From the NCBI RefSeq assembly GCF_003853645.1, contig NZ_QTPO01000069.1, positions 1 through 38,107 of the forward strand: DNA of 38,107 bases, read 5' to 3'. The position numbers were made by a program, and so were the translations under genes. The notes beneath the pieces were generated by a model, which was given only the letters and a program-made list of their open reading frames with translations, searched no databases and was not told the DNA's origin. The first letter of the stretch is position 1; the number at the start of each line of letters is the position of its first letter. This document shows, piece by piece, positions 1 to 7,009 of this stretch. This DNA is from Burkholderia sp. Bp9143. GTDB lineage: Bacteria > Pseudomonadota > Gammaproteobacteria > Burkholderiales > Burkholderiaceae.

Positions 1-129
1 CCGAAGACGCGCTCGGGCAAGATCATGCGGCGCCTGTTGCGCTCGCTCGCGAAGGGCGAGGCGATCACGCAGGACACGTCCACGCTCGAGAACCCGGCGA
101 TCCTCGACCAGCTCGCCGAAGTGCGCTGA
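1..129 (+). CDS. acs: Acetyl-CoA synthetase, C-terminal end (partial)
   Basis: Only the last 42 residues and the stop are in the window. The frame opens with PKTRSGKIMRRLLR, the A10 motif of acyl-adenylating enzymes. Its lysine (in SGKIMRR) is the catalytic lysine that Acs uses for acetyl-AMP formation and that protein acetylases modify. The tail NPAILDQLAEVR is typical of Acs C-termini. The enzyme converts acetate, ATP and CoA to acetyl-CoA in the cytoplasm. A strong terminator follows, and the next two genes encode an ActP-like symporter pair, which fits acetate or short-chain acid uptake beside its activation. Another acyl-CoA synthetase of the same superfamily (e.g. PrpE) cannot be excluded from the tail alone. 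Confidence 0.85.
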   Translation, partial: PKTRSGKIMRRLLRSLAKGEAITQDTSTLENPAILDQLAEVR

Positions 130-158
130 TCGCGCCTGTTGCGCACGTTGCGCGCACG

Positions 159-201
159 AGCCCCTGCGCGGCAATCCCGATTGCCCGCGCAGGGGCTTTT
201 T
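159..201 (+). terminator. Intrinsic terminator after acs
   Basis: A GC-rich inverted repeat (agcccctgcgcg against cgcgcaggggct, 12 bp) with a short loop is followed directly by TTTTTG. It begins 29 bases after the acs stop. The T-tract contains an in-frame TTG codon (200) for the next gene, which is therefore unlikely to be its true start. Confidence 0.85.
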
Positions 202-214
202 GCTAAATAACGGC

Positions 215-559
215 ATGACCGTTCCGTCCCGTCCGGTGCCTGCCGCGCCGCCGCCCGTTCCCGAGCCGCTCGCGCGTGCCCATGCGCGCTATTGGCGTTT
301 CAACGTCGCGTTGATCCTGGTGCTGATGGCGATCGGCTTCACGGTGTCGTTCGTCGTGCCGTTCTTCGCACCCGCGCTCGCGGGCATCCGCTTCGCCGGT
401 TTCAGCCTGCCGTTCTATGTCGGCGCGCAGGGCGCGATTCTCGTCTATCTCGTGCTGATCGTCGTCTACATCGGCCTGATGCAGCGCGCGGACCGCACGT
501 TGCGGCGCGCGTATGACGAGCATGCCGCGCACGCGGACGATGCGCACCATGCCCGCTGA
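215..559 (+). CDS. DUF4212 symporter small subunit
   Basis: A 114-residue membrane protein with a Pro-rich N-terminus, then YWRFNVALILVLMAIGFTVSFVVPFF (first transmembrane helix, with the usual aromatic/Asn entry) and a second helix, PFYVGAQGAILVYLVLIVVYIGLM, ending in a charged His-rich tail. This two-helix plan is that of the DUF4212 / putative solute:sodium symporter small subunit family, almost always found directly before a large SSS-family subunit, as here (3-nt gap to the next ATG). I chose ATG 215; the upstream in-frame TTG at 200 lies in the acs terminator. The role is probably to assemble with or stabilise the large subunit. The substrate is not shown by sequence; the acs neighbour suggests acetate or a similar monocarboxylate. 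Confidence 0.85.
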   Translation: MTVPSRPVPAAPPPVPEPLARAHARYWRFNVALILVLMAIGFTVSFVVPFFAPALAGIRFAGFSLPFYVGAQGAILVYLVLIVVYIGLMQRADRTLRRAYDEHAAHADDAHHAR

Positions 560-562
560 TCC

Positions 563-2578
563 ATGCTGACGCATCGACTGATTCGCGCGTACGCGCTCTA
601 CACGCTCGGCTTTCTCGGGTTCGTGCTGCTGCTGTGGAGGATCGAGCGCGCGACCGGCTCCGGTGTCTGGATCGGCTACGTGTTCCTGTTCGTGCCGATT
701 GCGGTGTACGCGGTGATCGGGCTGCTGTCGCGCACGTCCGATCTCGTCGAATACTACGTGGCCGGGCGGCGCGTGCCGTCCGCGTTCAACGGGATGGCGA
801 CGGCGGCCGACTGGCTGTCGGCGGCGTCGTTCATCGGTCTCGCCGGCTCGCTCTACGCAACCGGCTACGACGCACTCGCGTACGTGATGGGGTGGACCGG
901 CGGGTTCTGCCTCGTCGCGTTCCTGCTCGCGCCGTATGTGCGCAAGCTCGCGCGCTACACGATTCCGGATTTTCTCGGCACACGCTTTTCGAGCACCGCC
1001 GTGCGCGCGCTCGCGGCCGGCGCGGCGATCCTGTGCTCGTTCGTCTATCTGGTCGCGCAGATCCAGGGGATCGGGCTGATCGCGACGCGCTTCATCGGCG
1101 TCGACTTCGCGATCGGGATTTTCTGCGGGCTCGCGGGCATTCTCGTGTGCTCGTTTCTCGGCGGGATGCGCGCGGTCACGTGGACGCAGGTCGCGCAGTA
1201 CATCATCCTGATCAGCGCGATCCTGATCCCCGTGTCGCTGATCGCGATGAAGAACGGGCTCGGGCCGGTGCCGCAGTTCAACTACGGCAAGCTGATGGAG
1301 CGCGTGGCGGCGCGCGAGGCGCGGCTGCGCGACGCGGCCGAGGAGCAGCAGGTGCGCGATGCGTATCGCCGGCAGGCCGCGGTCGTGCAGACGCAGCTCG
1401 ATCGCCTGCCCGCATCGTATGCGGACGCGCGCCGGCAACTCGTCGACCAGCTCGCGGACCTGCGGCGCCACAACGGGCCGCTGCGCGAGATCAACCAGCG
1501 CGAGCGCGAGCTGGCGGACTTTCCGCGCGACCCGACGGCGGCGCGCGTGACCTGGACGCAGGCGCGCGACGACCTGCTGGCACGCGCCGAGCCGCCCGTG
1601 CCGATGCACGCGCCGTTTCCCGCGGCGAACGACGACGACCGTAAGCCGCGCGAACGGAATTTCCTCGCGCTGCTGCTGTGCCTGTCGCTCGGCACCGCGA
1701 GCCTGCCGCACATTCTCACGCGCTACAACACGACGACGTCGGTGGCGTCCGCACGGCGTTCGGTCGGCTGGACGCTGTTCTTCATCGCGCTGTTCTACCT
1801 GAGCGTGCCGGTGCTCGCGGTGATGATCAAGTACGAGATTCTCACCAACCTCGTCGGGCGGCCGATCGCGGAATTGCCGGCGTGGGTCACGCAGTGGCAT
1901 CACTTCGAACCGGACCTGATCAGCGTGGTCGAGGTGATTCGCGACGGCATCGTCCACTGGTCGGAGATCCAGATGCAGCCCGACATGGTCGTGCTGGCCG
2001 CGCCGGAGATCGCGGGGCTGCCGTATGTCGTGTCGGGGCTGATCGCGGCCGGTGCGCTGGCCGCGGCGCTGTCGACCGCGGACGGGTTGCTGCTGACGAT
2101 CGCGAATGCGTTGTCGCACGATGTTTACTACTGCATGGTCGCGCCGGATGCATCGAGCCAGCGGCGCGTGACGATCTCGAAGGTGCTGCTGCTCGGCGTC
2201 GCGCTGTTCGCGTCGTATGTCGCGTCACTCAATACGGGGAAGATTTTGTTTCTGGTCGGTGCGGCGTTTTCGCTCGCGGCTTCGAGTTTCTTTCCGGTGC
2301 TCGTGCTTGGGGTGTTCTGGAAACGCACGACGACGCGCGGTGCGATCGCCGGGATGGTGACGGGGCTCGCGGTGTGCGTGTATTACATCGTGTCGACTTA
2401 TCCGTATTTCACGCAGCTCACGGGGTTTGCGGGGCGTACGTGGTTCGGGATCGAGCCAATCAGTTCAGGCGTGTTCGGTGTGCCGGCCGGGTTCGCGGTG
2501 GCGATCGCGGTCAGTCTGCTCGATCGGCAGCCGGATGAATATACGCGGGCGTTGGTGGATTACATCCGGCATCCGTGA
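563..2578 (+). CDS. Sodium:solute symporter, large subunit (VC_2705-type)
   Basis: A 671-residue inner-membrane transporter of the SSS family. Visible SSS signatures are YYVAGRRVPSAFNGMATAADWLSAASFIGLAG near residues 68-99 and the helix GLPYVVSGLIAAGALAAALSTADGLLLTIANALSHD in the second half. It is longer than ActP (about 550 aa) because residues of roughly 235-365 form a polar, Arg/Glu/Gln-rich, probably coiled-coil insertion (for example AAREARLRDAAEEQQVRDAY) between helices. That insertion and the DUF4212 partner immediately upstream place it in the VC_2705-like large-subunit subfamily rather than classic ActP. It should couple uptake of a small organic acid to sodium. Acetate is the likeliest substrate given acs upstream, but this is inference. 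Confidence 0.9.
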   Translation: MLTHRLIRAYALYTLGFLGFVLLLWRIERATGSGVWIGYVFLFVPIAVYAVIGLLSRTSDLVEYYVAGRRVPSAFNGMATAADWLSAASFIGLAGSLYATGYDALAYVMGWTGGFCLVAFLLAPYVRKLARYTIPDFLGTRFSSTAVRALAAGAAILCSFVYLVAQIQGIGLIATRFIGVDFAIGIFCGLAGILVCSFLGGMRAVTWTQVAQYIILISAILIPVSLIAMKNGLGPVPQFNYGKLMERVAAREARLRDAAEEQQVRDAYRRQAAVVQTQLDRLPASYADARRQLVDQLADLRRHNGPLREINQRERELADFPRDPTAARVTWTQARDDLLARAEPPVPMHAPFPAANDDDRKPRERNFLALLLCLSLGTASLPHILTRYNTTTSVASARRSVGWTLFFIALFYLSVPVLAVMIKYEILTNLVGRPIAELPAWVTQWHHFEPDLISVVEVIRDGIVHWSEIQMQPDMVVLAAPEIAGLPYVVSGLIAAGALAAALSTADGLLLTIANALSHDVYYCMVAPDASSQRRVTISKVLLLGVALFASYVASLNTGKILFLVGAAFSLAASSFFPVLVLGVFWKRTTTRGAIAGMVTGLAVCVYYIVSTYPYFTQLTGFAGRTWFGIEPISSGVFGVPAGFAVAIAVSLLDRQPDEYTRALVDYIRHP

Positions 2579-2640
2579 CGTGGAGGCGCCGGATGCAGGG
2601 CGTAGCGGCGGGGAAGGCGGGGACTCCGGGGAAAAGAAAA

Positions 2641-2671
2641 GCCCCTTGATTTCTCAGGGAAATCAAGGGGC
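2641..2671 (-). terminator. Terminator of tRNA-Ser (possibly bidirectional)
   Basis: A perfect 13-bp stem (gccccttgatttc / gaaatcaaggggc) with a 5-nt loop. Read on the minus strand it lies 12 bases past the tRNA 3' end and is followed by a T-rich tract (complement of gaaaagaaaa). Read on the plus strand it could also end symporter transcription 62 bases after that stop, though the plus-side T-tract is poor. Confidence 0.9.
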
Positions 2672-2682
2672 TTCATGTGTCC

Positions 2683-2773
2683 TGGCGGAGAGAGGGGGAT
2701 TCGAACCCCCGATAGGCGATTAACCTATACACGCTTTCCAGGCGTGCGACTTAAACCACTCATCCATCTCTCC
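2683..2773 (-). tRNA. tRNA-Ser (GGA)
   Basis: On the minus strand a 91-nt type II tRNA folds with acceptor GGAGAGA/TCTCTCC, a D-arm, an anticodon stem with loop CTGGAAA (anticodon GGA, complement of 2737-2739), a long variable arm (TATAGG...CCTATC), the T-arm with GGTTCGAATCC, and an encoded CCA end (2683-2685). The long variable arm and anticodon identify serine, reading UCC/UCU codons. Confidence 0.97.
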
Positions 2774-3093
2774 GGAAGAGCGAGAGTATAGCAAACTCTG
2801 GTGGCCGCCCGCCACTCCCTTCGACGAGCCGCTGAAATCTGCCGGGAATCCGGTCCCAGCGGCAGGCGCGTCCGTGCCGTCCATGCAGCCGCCGCAGATG
2901 GGCGGCGAGGTTCCGCGGTCCGGCATCACGTCAAACGCACGCTTGCTCAACCGGGAGCGGGTGGCGCGGCAATCGTGCGATCATTGAGCGACAGACCGAC
3001 CGACCCTGTCACCGGAGCCGGCGCATCAAACGGCGCGCCCGGTCGCTGGACGCGCTCCGTTCCCTCGATCATTTTCACCACGCACACCCGCTC
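2774..3093. other. Intergenic region between tRNA-Ser and the LysE gene
   Basis: About 320 bases without a convincing gene. The left edge holds the tRNA promoter; the right part should hold the promoter of the lysE-type gene but no clear sigma-70 pair is visible. Short open frames here have no recognisable protein features or good ribosome sites. Confidence 0.5.
2785..2793 (-). promoter_or_regulatory. Extended -10 promoter of tRNA-Ser
   Basis: On the minus strand TGCTATACT reads as an extended -10 (TGN followed by TATACT), 11 bases ahead of the tRNA 5' end. No good -35 hexamer is seen at the usual distance, so the extended TG element probably compensates. Confidence 0.55.
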
Positions 3094-3723
3094 ATGACGA
3101 TCTCCGCACTGCTCGCATTTGCCCTGATCCTGTCCGTCGGCGTCGCGACGCCCGGCCCGACGGTGTTGCTCGCGATGAGCAACGGTTCGCGCTACGGACT
3201 GCGTCACGCGATGGTCGGCATGCTCGGCGCGGTAACGGCCGACGTCGTGCTGGTCGCGCTGGTCGGGTTCGGTCTCGGCGTCATTCTCGAGGCGTCCGAA
3301 ACCGCGTTCGTGACGCTGAAGCTGCTCGGCGCCGCATGGCTCGCGTACGTCGGCATCCGGATGCTGATGTCGAGCGGCAGTTCCGCCGCCGCGCCGGCGC
3401 AGGATCTTGCGACGCCCGATCGCCGCACCGCGTTCCTGAAGAGCTTCTTCGTCGCGATGAGCAACCCGAAGTACTACCTGTTCATGTCCGCGTTGCTGCC
3501 GCAGTTCGTCGACCGGTCGCATGCGGTCGCGCCGCAATACGCGATCCTCGCGGCGACGATCGTCGCGATCGACGTGATCGGGATGACGGGCTATGCGCTG
3601 CTCGGCGTGCATTCGGTGCGGGTGTGGAAAGCGGCCGGGGAGAAGTGGCTGAACCGGATCAGCGGGTCGTTGCTGCTGATGCTCGCGGGGTACGTCGCGT
3701 TGTATCGGAAAAGTGCGAACTGA
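3094..3723 (+). CDS. LysE/RhtB family amino-acid exporter
   Basis: A 209-residue inner-membrane protein with about six hydrophobic segments. The N-terminus MTISALLAFALILSVGVATPGPTVLLAMSNGSRYGLR contains the PGP-x-V/N-hydrophobic-SNGSRYG signature of the LysE/RhtB superfamily, and AVTADVVLVALVGFGLG and MSNPKYYLFMSALLPQFV are the conserved following helices. Members export amino acids or related metabolites (homoserine, threonine, leucine, lysine) in exchange for protons. The exact substrate cannot be read from sequence. It stands alone: a tRNA upstream on the other strand and a HAD phosphatase 104 bases downstream on the same strand. Confidence 0.9.
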   Translation: MTISALLAFALILSVGVATPGPTVLLAMSNGSRYGLRHAMVGMLGAVTADVVLVALVGFGLGVILEASETAFVTLKLLGAAWLAYVGIRMLMSSGSSAAAPAQDLATPDRRTAFLKSFFVAMSNPKYYLFMSALLPQFVDRSHAVAPQYAILAATIVAIDVIGMTGYALLGVHSVRVWKAAGEKWLNRISGSLLLMLAGYVALYRKSAN

Positions 3724-3827
3724 CTGGGCGCCTATTGCGCCGTACCGCCGGTCACGCCGGTGCCCGGACGCACGGCGGCGCGAGTCTGTTATCTTCCCGG
3801 GCATCGCATTGCTATCCCCGCCTCTTC

Positions 3828-4448
3828 ATGACCGACCGCATCGTCGCCGCATTCGATTTCGACGGCACCATCACGACCACCGACAGCTTCCGCCATTTCG
3901 TCCGCTACGCGGTCGGTACGCCACGCTTTGCATGGGCCGGACTGCGGGCGCTGCCGTGGATCGTCGCGATGAAAGCGGGCCTGTTGTCGCGCGGCGATGC
4001 GAAGGCGAAGTTCGCGTGGTTTGCGTTCGGGTCGATCCGCGAGGACGCGCTCGACGCGCTCGCGCGCACTTTCGTCGACGGCTATCTGCCGAACCTCGTG
4101 CGTCCTGAAATGCTGGAGCGGGTGCGCGAGCATCAGGCGCGCGGGCATGAAGTCGTGCTGGTCAGCGCGTCGCCGTCGCTGTATCTGGAGAAGTGGGCGA
4201 AGACGGTCGGCATCGACACGGTACTCGCGACGCGCCTCGCGTTCGAGCGCGGCACGTTCACCGGGCGGCTGAACGGCGAGAACTGCTGGGGCCCGCAGAA
4301 GGTCGTGCGCTTGCGTGGCTGGTGGGGAAATCAGCCGCCCGCGCAACTGTTCGCCTACGGCGACAGCCGCGGCGACAAGGAAATGGCCGAACTCGCGAAG
4401 TGGGCGTGGATCCGCGGGCACGGGCCGATGCCGCCGATCGGCGCCTGA
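3828..4448 (+). CDS. HAD-IB family phosphatase
   Basis: A 206-residue cytoplasmic hydrolase. All four HAD motifs are visible: motif I DFDGTIT near residues 9-15 (two catalytic aspartates), motif II VLVSASPS near 108, a motif III lysine in WGPQKVVRL, and motif IV AYGDSRGDKEM with the metal-binding Asp pair. The helical cap between motifs I and II (FRHFVRYAVGTPRFAW...) and the overall size match the HAD-IB group related to phosphoserine phosphatase and the CicA/YfhB-type lipid or phosphoserine phosphatases. ATG 3828 is chosen because motif I follows at the usual distance. The substrate is unknown. It converges with the desaturase gene, leaving a 39-base gap. Confidence 0.88.
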   Translation: MTDRIVAAFDFDGTITTTDSFRHFVRYAVGTPRFAWAGLRALPWIVAMKAGLLSRGDAKAKFAWFAFGSIREDALDALARTFVDGYLPNLVRPEMLERVREHQARGHEVVLVSASPSLYLEKWAKTVGIDTVLATRLAFERGTFTGRLNGENCWGPQKVVRLRGWWGNQPPAQLFAYGDSRGDKEMAELAKWAWIRGHGPMPPIGA

Positions 4449-4487
4449 TAGCCTGACCGACTGACGGGACCGGCGCGGCGCCCGTCG

Positions 4488-5600
4488 TTACGTGTCGGCC
4501 TGCTGCGCGCCGTGCGCCCCGCGAATCGGACGATACGCGCCCCAGCGATTCGCCCGCTTGAACGTGCCGATATCGTTGAACCGCACGCCGACTTCACGCA
4601 GCGCCGCATGGGCGGTGCGCGCGGTCAGCTGCCGGATGTAGAACGGATCGCGCACCACGAAGTGATGGATCGCATGCGTGCTGCCGAAGTTGAAGCAGAA
4701 CAGCTGGAACGGCAGCATCCACCACGGTTTGAGCACCTGGGTCTGCTGGATCACGTTGCGCGAATCGATGTCGCCGAAGTAATGCATGTTCGAGCTGACG
4801 AAGTTGATGCAGAAGCTGCGCACGAAGTTCGGCCCGAGCCACACGACCGCGAGGAAATCGACGACGCTCATCACGCGCTCGACAACGGCCGGCACGGTTA
4901 CCGCATGGCCGAGCGCATGCAGCGCGAACAGGCCGGCGTGATACACGATGAACGCGTGCCACAGCGCGTAGTACGCGTGACCGATCGGCATGTAGGACGA
5001 CACCTGCTCGACGCGCAATTGTGCACGTTCGGCCGCATCCTGCACCGGCTGCGCGGCCAGGTACTGCTGGACCTTGCGGCGCATCGCATCCGGCCGCAGC
5101 ACGACGGCGAGCATCCCGTCCGCGATCATCAGCAGTCGCTTCACGCCCCAGCGTTCGCCATTGGTGATGCCGAATTCCTCGAGATCCGATTCGCCGCCCG
5201 ATACCTTGTGGTGATGCAGGTGCATGCGCCGGCGCGTCCACGGGTTGATCGTGCCCGGCCGCGTGAGCCAGCACAGCGCCATCATCAGGTGATAGGCCCA
5301 CGGCGTCTTCTTGAAGTACATCAGGTGGATCAGGTCGTGCTCGAGTTCGTGGATCAACGACGTGACGAACGCGGCGAGCGGCAGCGCGACGTACCACGCG
5401 ATCGCGCCGCGCGCATACAGCCATGCGATCGCGAGCATCGCACTCACCGACACGGCCATCACCGTCGCGCCGACGAGGTTCTGGTTGTCGAGCAGCGGAA
5501 AGCGCGCGCGGATCGCGTCGCTCGCGGCGTTGACCTCGCGCCGGACATACGCGACCTTGTCGGCGTCGTGGCGAAAGACGGTTCGTGCAGGTTGGCTCAT
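4488..5600 (-). CDS. Membrane fatty acid desaturase
   Basis: A 370-residue integral-membrane di-iron enzyme. The three histidine boxes are visible: HELEHDLIH near residue 90 (HxxxH-type), MHLHHHKVSG near 131 (HxxHH) and HAIHHF near 317. Hydrophobic pairs flank them (MAVSVSAMLAIAWLYARGAIAWYVALPLAAFV). This is the FA_desaturase family, which uses O2 and an electron donor to introduce a double bond or a hydroxyl into acyl chains. ATG 5600 (MSQPARTVF) is preferred to the far-upstream frame opening because the conserved fold begins soon after it. It is divergent from an AraC regulator across 226 bases that contain repeated motifs, so the regulator probably controls it, perhaps for membrane-lipid or acyl-signal adaptation. 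Confidence 0.88.
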   Translation of the reverse strand: MSQPARTVFRHDADKVAYVRREVNAASDAIRARFPLLDNQNLVGATVMAVSVSAMLAIAWLYARGAIAWYVALPLAAFVTSLIHELEHDLIHLMYFKKTPWAYHLMMALCWLTRPGTINPWTRRRMHLHHHKVSGGESDLEEFGITNGERWGVKRLLMIADGMLAVVLRPDAMRRKVQQYLAAQPVQDAAERAQLRVEQVSSYMPIGHAYYALWHAFIVYHAGLFALHALGHAVTVPAVVERVMSVVDFLAVVWLGPNFVRSFCINFVSSNMHYFGDIDSRNVIQQTQVLKPWWMLPFQLFCFNFGSTHAIHHFVVRDPFYIRQLTARTAHAALREVGVRFNDIGTFKRANRWGAYRPIRGAHGAQQADT

Positions 5601-5695
5601 CGACCGGAATCCGTGCGGAAAGAGTGGGGCGCAATGCCGATGTGACAAGCATAGGCGTGCCCCAGAGCGCACGCGAGGGCCGCTGGTGCCAATGA

Positions 5696-5713
5696 TGGTG
5701 TCATTTCGGGCCA
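5696..5713 (+). promoter_or_regulatory. Candidate AraC operator, copy 1
   Basis: The 18-mer tggtgtcatttcgggcca recurs 72 bases downstream with one mismatch. It lies 95 bases before the desaturase start. A partial third copy, tggtgccaat, sits at 5684-5693. Direct repeats in a divergent regulator/target region are typical of AraC-family sites; binding here is inference. Confidence 0.5.
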
Positions 5714-5767
5714 CGATGGCCAGTGCGCCGGCCTGCCATACGGCTCGGTGCCGATAGAGTGCTGCGG

Positions 5768-5785
5768 TGGTGTCATTGCGGGCCA
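5768..5785 (+). promoter_or_regulatory. Candidate AraC operator, copy 2
   Basis: tggtgtcattgcgggcca, 17 of 18 bases identical to copy 1 and in the same orientation, ending 41 bases before the AraC regulator start codon. The position suggests autoregulation. Confidence 0.5.
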
Positions 5786-5826
5786 GCGACGCTACAATCC
5801 GCCGAAACCGCTCCGGAGTTCGCCGC

Positions 5827-6864
5827 ATGGCCCTGTCCGTCCCGGATGCCGCGCGCCAGCTGCACAAGGCGACGGTGTCGTCCGCGTATGCGTTGTTCAT
5901 GCTGATGCTCGCCGAGGAGCGCGGCATCGATGGCGGCCGCATTCTCGCCGGCTCGGGCGTCGAGCGCGACCGGCTCGCGCAGCCCGACGCGCGCATCACG
6001 CCACTTCAGCAGGCTGCGATCGTGTTCAACCTGCTCGAGTCGACCGACGATCCGTCGATCGCGATCGAGATCGGCCTGCGCAGCAGTCTCACGAAATCCG
6101 GGCTGATCGGCTTCGGGTTGATGAGTTGCGCGACGCTCGGCGAAGCGATCGCGCTCGGCATCCGCTACCTGCCGACGCGCGTGCCGTTCTTTTCGGTGCG
6201 GCTCGTGCAACTCGACGGGATCGTCGACATCGACGTGCTCGAGGCGTTTCCGCTCGGCCGGCTGCGCCAGTTCGCGGTGGAGAACTTCCTGGTCGAGACG
6301 GCGATCCTGTTCAACTCGCTGCTCGATCCCGCACCGGGGCGCACGCTTCAATCGCGCGCGGAGCTGCATTTCGAATGGCCCGAACCGCCGTGGTTCGAGC
6401 GCTATCGCGCGAGGCTGCCGCGCTGTCATTTCGACGCGAGCGCGAACCGCATCCGCTGCGACGCCGCGCTGCTCGACGAGCCGATCGGCACCGCGAACGC
6501 GCAGACCGCGCAGATGATCGTCCAGCAATGCGAGGCCGAGCTCGCGCGGCTCGGCTATGCGGAAAGCATCGTCGAGCGCGTGCGCAACCTGCTGATCTGC
6601 GGCGACGCCGGCTATCCGTCGGTGGACAAGGTCGCGCGCGAGCTGCACGTGTCGGCGCGTACGCTGAAACGCAAGCTCGCGGAATTCGGTGTGACCTATT
6701 CGGCGCTGCTCGACGAGATCCGGCTGCGCGATGCGCTCCGGTTGCTCGAGGGCACGCGCCTGCCGGTCGACGAGATCGCGGCGCGGGTCGGTTACACCGA
6801 CCGCGCGAATTTCACGCGGGCATTCAAGCGCTGGACCGGCGTCGCGCCGAGCGAGCGGCGCTGA
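5827..6864 (+). CDS. AraC family transcriptional regulator (arabinose-binding-like N-domain)
   Basis: A 345-residue cytoplasmic regulator. Residues of about 20-205 resemble the Arabinose_bd ligand-binding domain of the OruR/ArgR-like branch (LSVPDAARQL...GLRSSLTKSGLIGFGLMSCATLGEAIALGIRYLPTRVPFFS). Residues of about 255-340 are a double helix-turn-helix AraC domain: SVDKVARELHVSARTLKRKLAEFG (first HTH) and DEIAARVGYTDRANFTRAFKRWTGVAPSERR (second HTH with the family signature). ATG 5827 fits the start of the conserved domain; longer in-frame starts have no support. Its divergent neighbour is a fatty acid desaturase, the most likely target. The effector is unknown, possibly a fatty acid or hydroxylated metabolite. 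Confidence 0.9.
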   Translation: MALSVPDAARQLHKATVSSAYALFMLMLAEERGIDGGRILAGSGVERDRLAQPDARITPLQQAAIVFNLLESTDDPSIAIEIGLRSSLTKSGLIGFGLMSCATLGEAIALGIRYLPTRVPFFSVRLVQLDGIVDIDVLEAFPLGRLRQFAVENFLVETAILFNSLLDPAPGRTLQSRAELHFEWPEPPWFERYRARLPRCHFDASANRIRCDAALLDEPIGTANAQTAQMIVQQCEAELARLGYAESIVERVRNLLICGDAGYPSVDKVARELHVSARTLKRKLAEFGVTYSALLDEIRLRDALRLLEGTRLPVDEIAARVGYTDRANFTRAFKRWTGVAPSERR

Positions 6865-6897
6865 CCGTGCGCCGGGCGGCGCGGGCCGGTGCCGGCT

Positions 6898-6968
6898 GCG
6901 TGTCCGGTCGCGTGCCCGGTCGCGTGCCCGGTCGCGTGCCCGGTCGCGTGCCCGGTCGCGTGCCCGGT
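6898..6968. repeat. 12-bp tandem repeat, about six copies
   Basis: Unit gcgtgcccggtc, the first copy with one change (gcgtgtccggtc), the next four identical and the last cut one base short. It sits in the 145-base gap between the convergent AraC and lactonase genes, outside both frames. The unit length is a multiple of three, but no gene reads through it convincingly. It is probably a variable-number repeat made by slippage. Confidence 0.9.
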
Positions 6969-7009
6969 GTTGATCAATCGATCATTCGCTCCGTCGGTCA
7001 ATCGACCCA

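Noticed and set aside
200..214. TTG start at 200 for the DUF4212 gene
   Set aside because: It lies in the T-tract of the acs terminator; ATG 215 gives a normal family N-terminus.
203..2119. Long open frame on the minus strand opposite the symporter genes
   Set aside because: Arg/His/Asp-rich translation without any family pattern, typical of the antisense of a GC-rich gene. The plus-strand genes are clear families. The same applies to other long antisense frames, e.g. 2947-3804, 29112-31019, 32714-34105 and 36320-37366.
5601..5999. N-terminal extension of the desaturase up to 5999
   Set aside because: It would run across the divergent promoter region and into the AraC gene, and its translation has no conserved features; ATG 5600 starts the recognisable protein.
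6898..6968. CRISPR-like repeat
   Set aside because: Units are 12 bp and contiguous with no spacers, and no cas genes are near. It is a simple tandem repeat.
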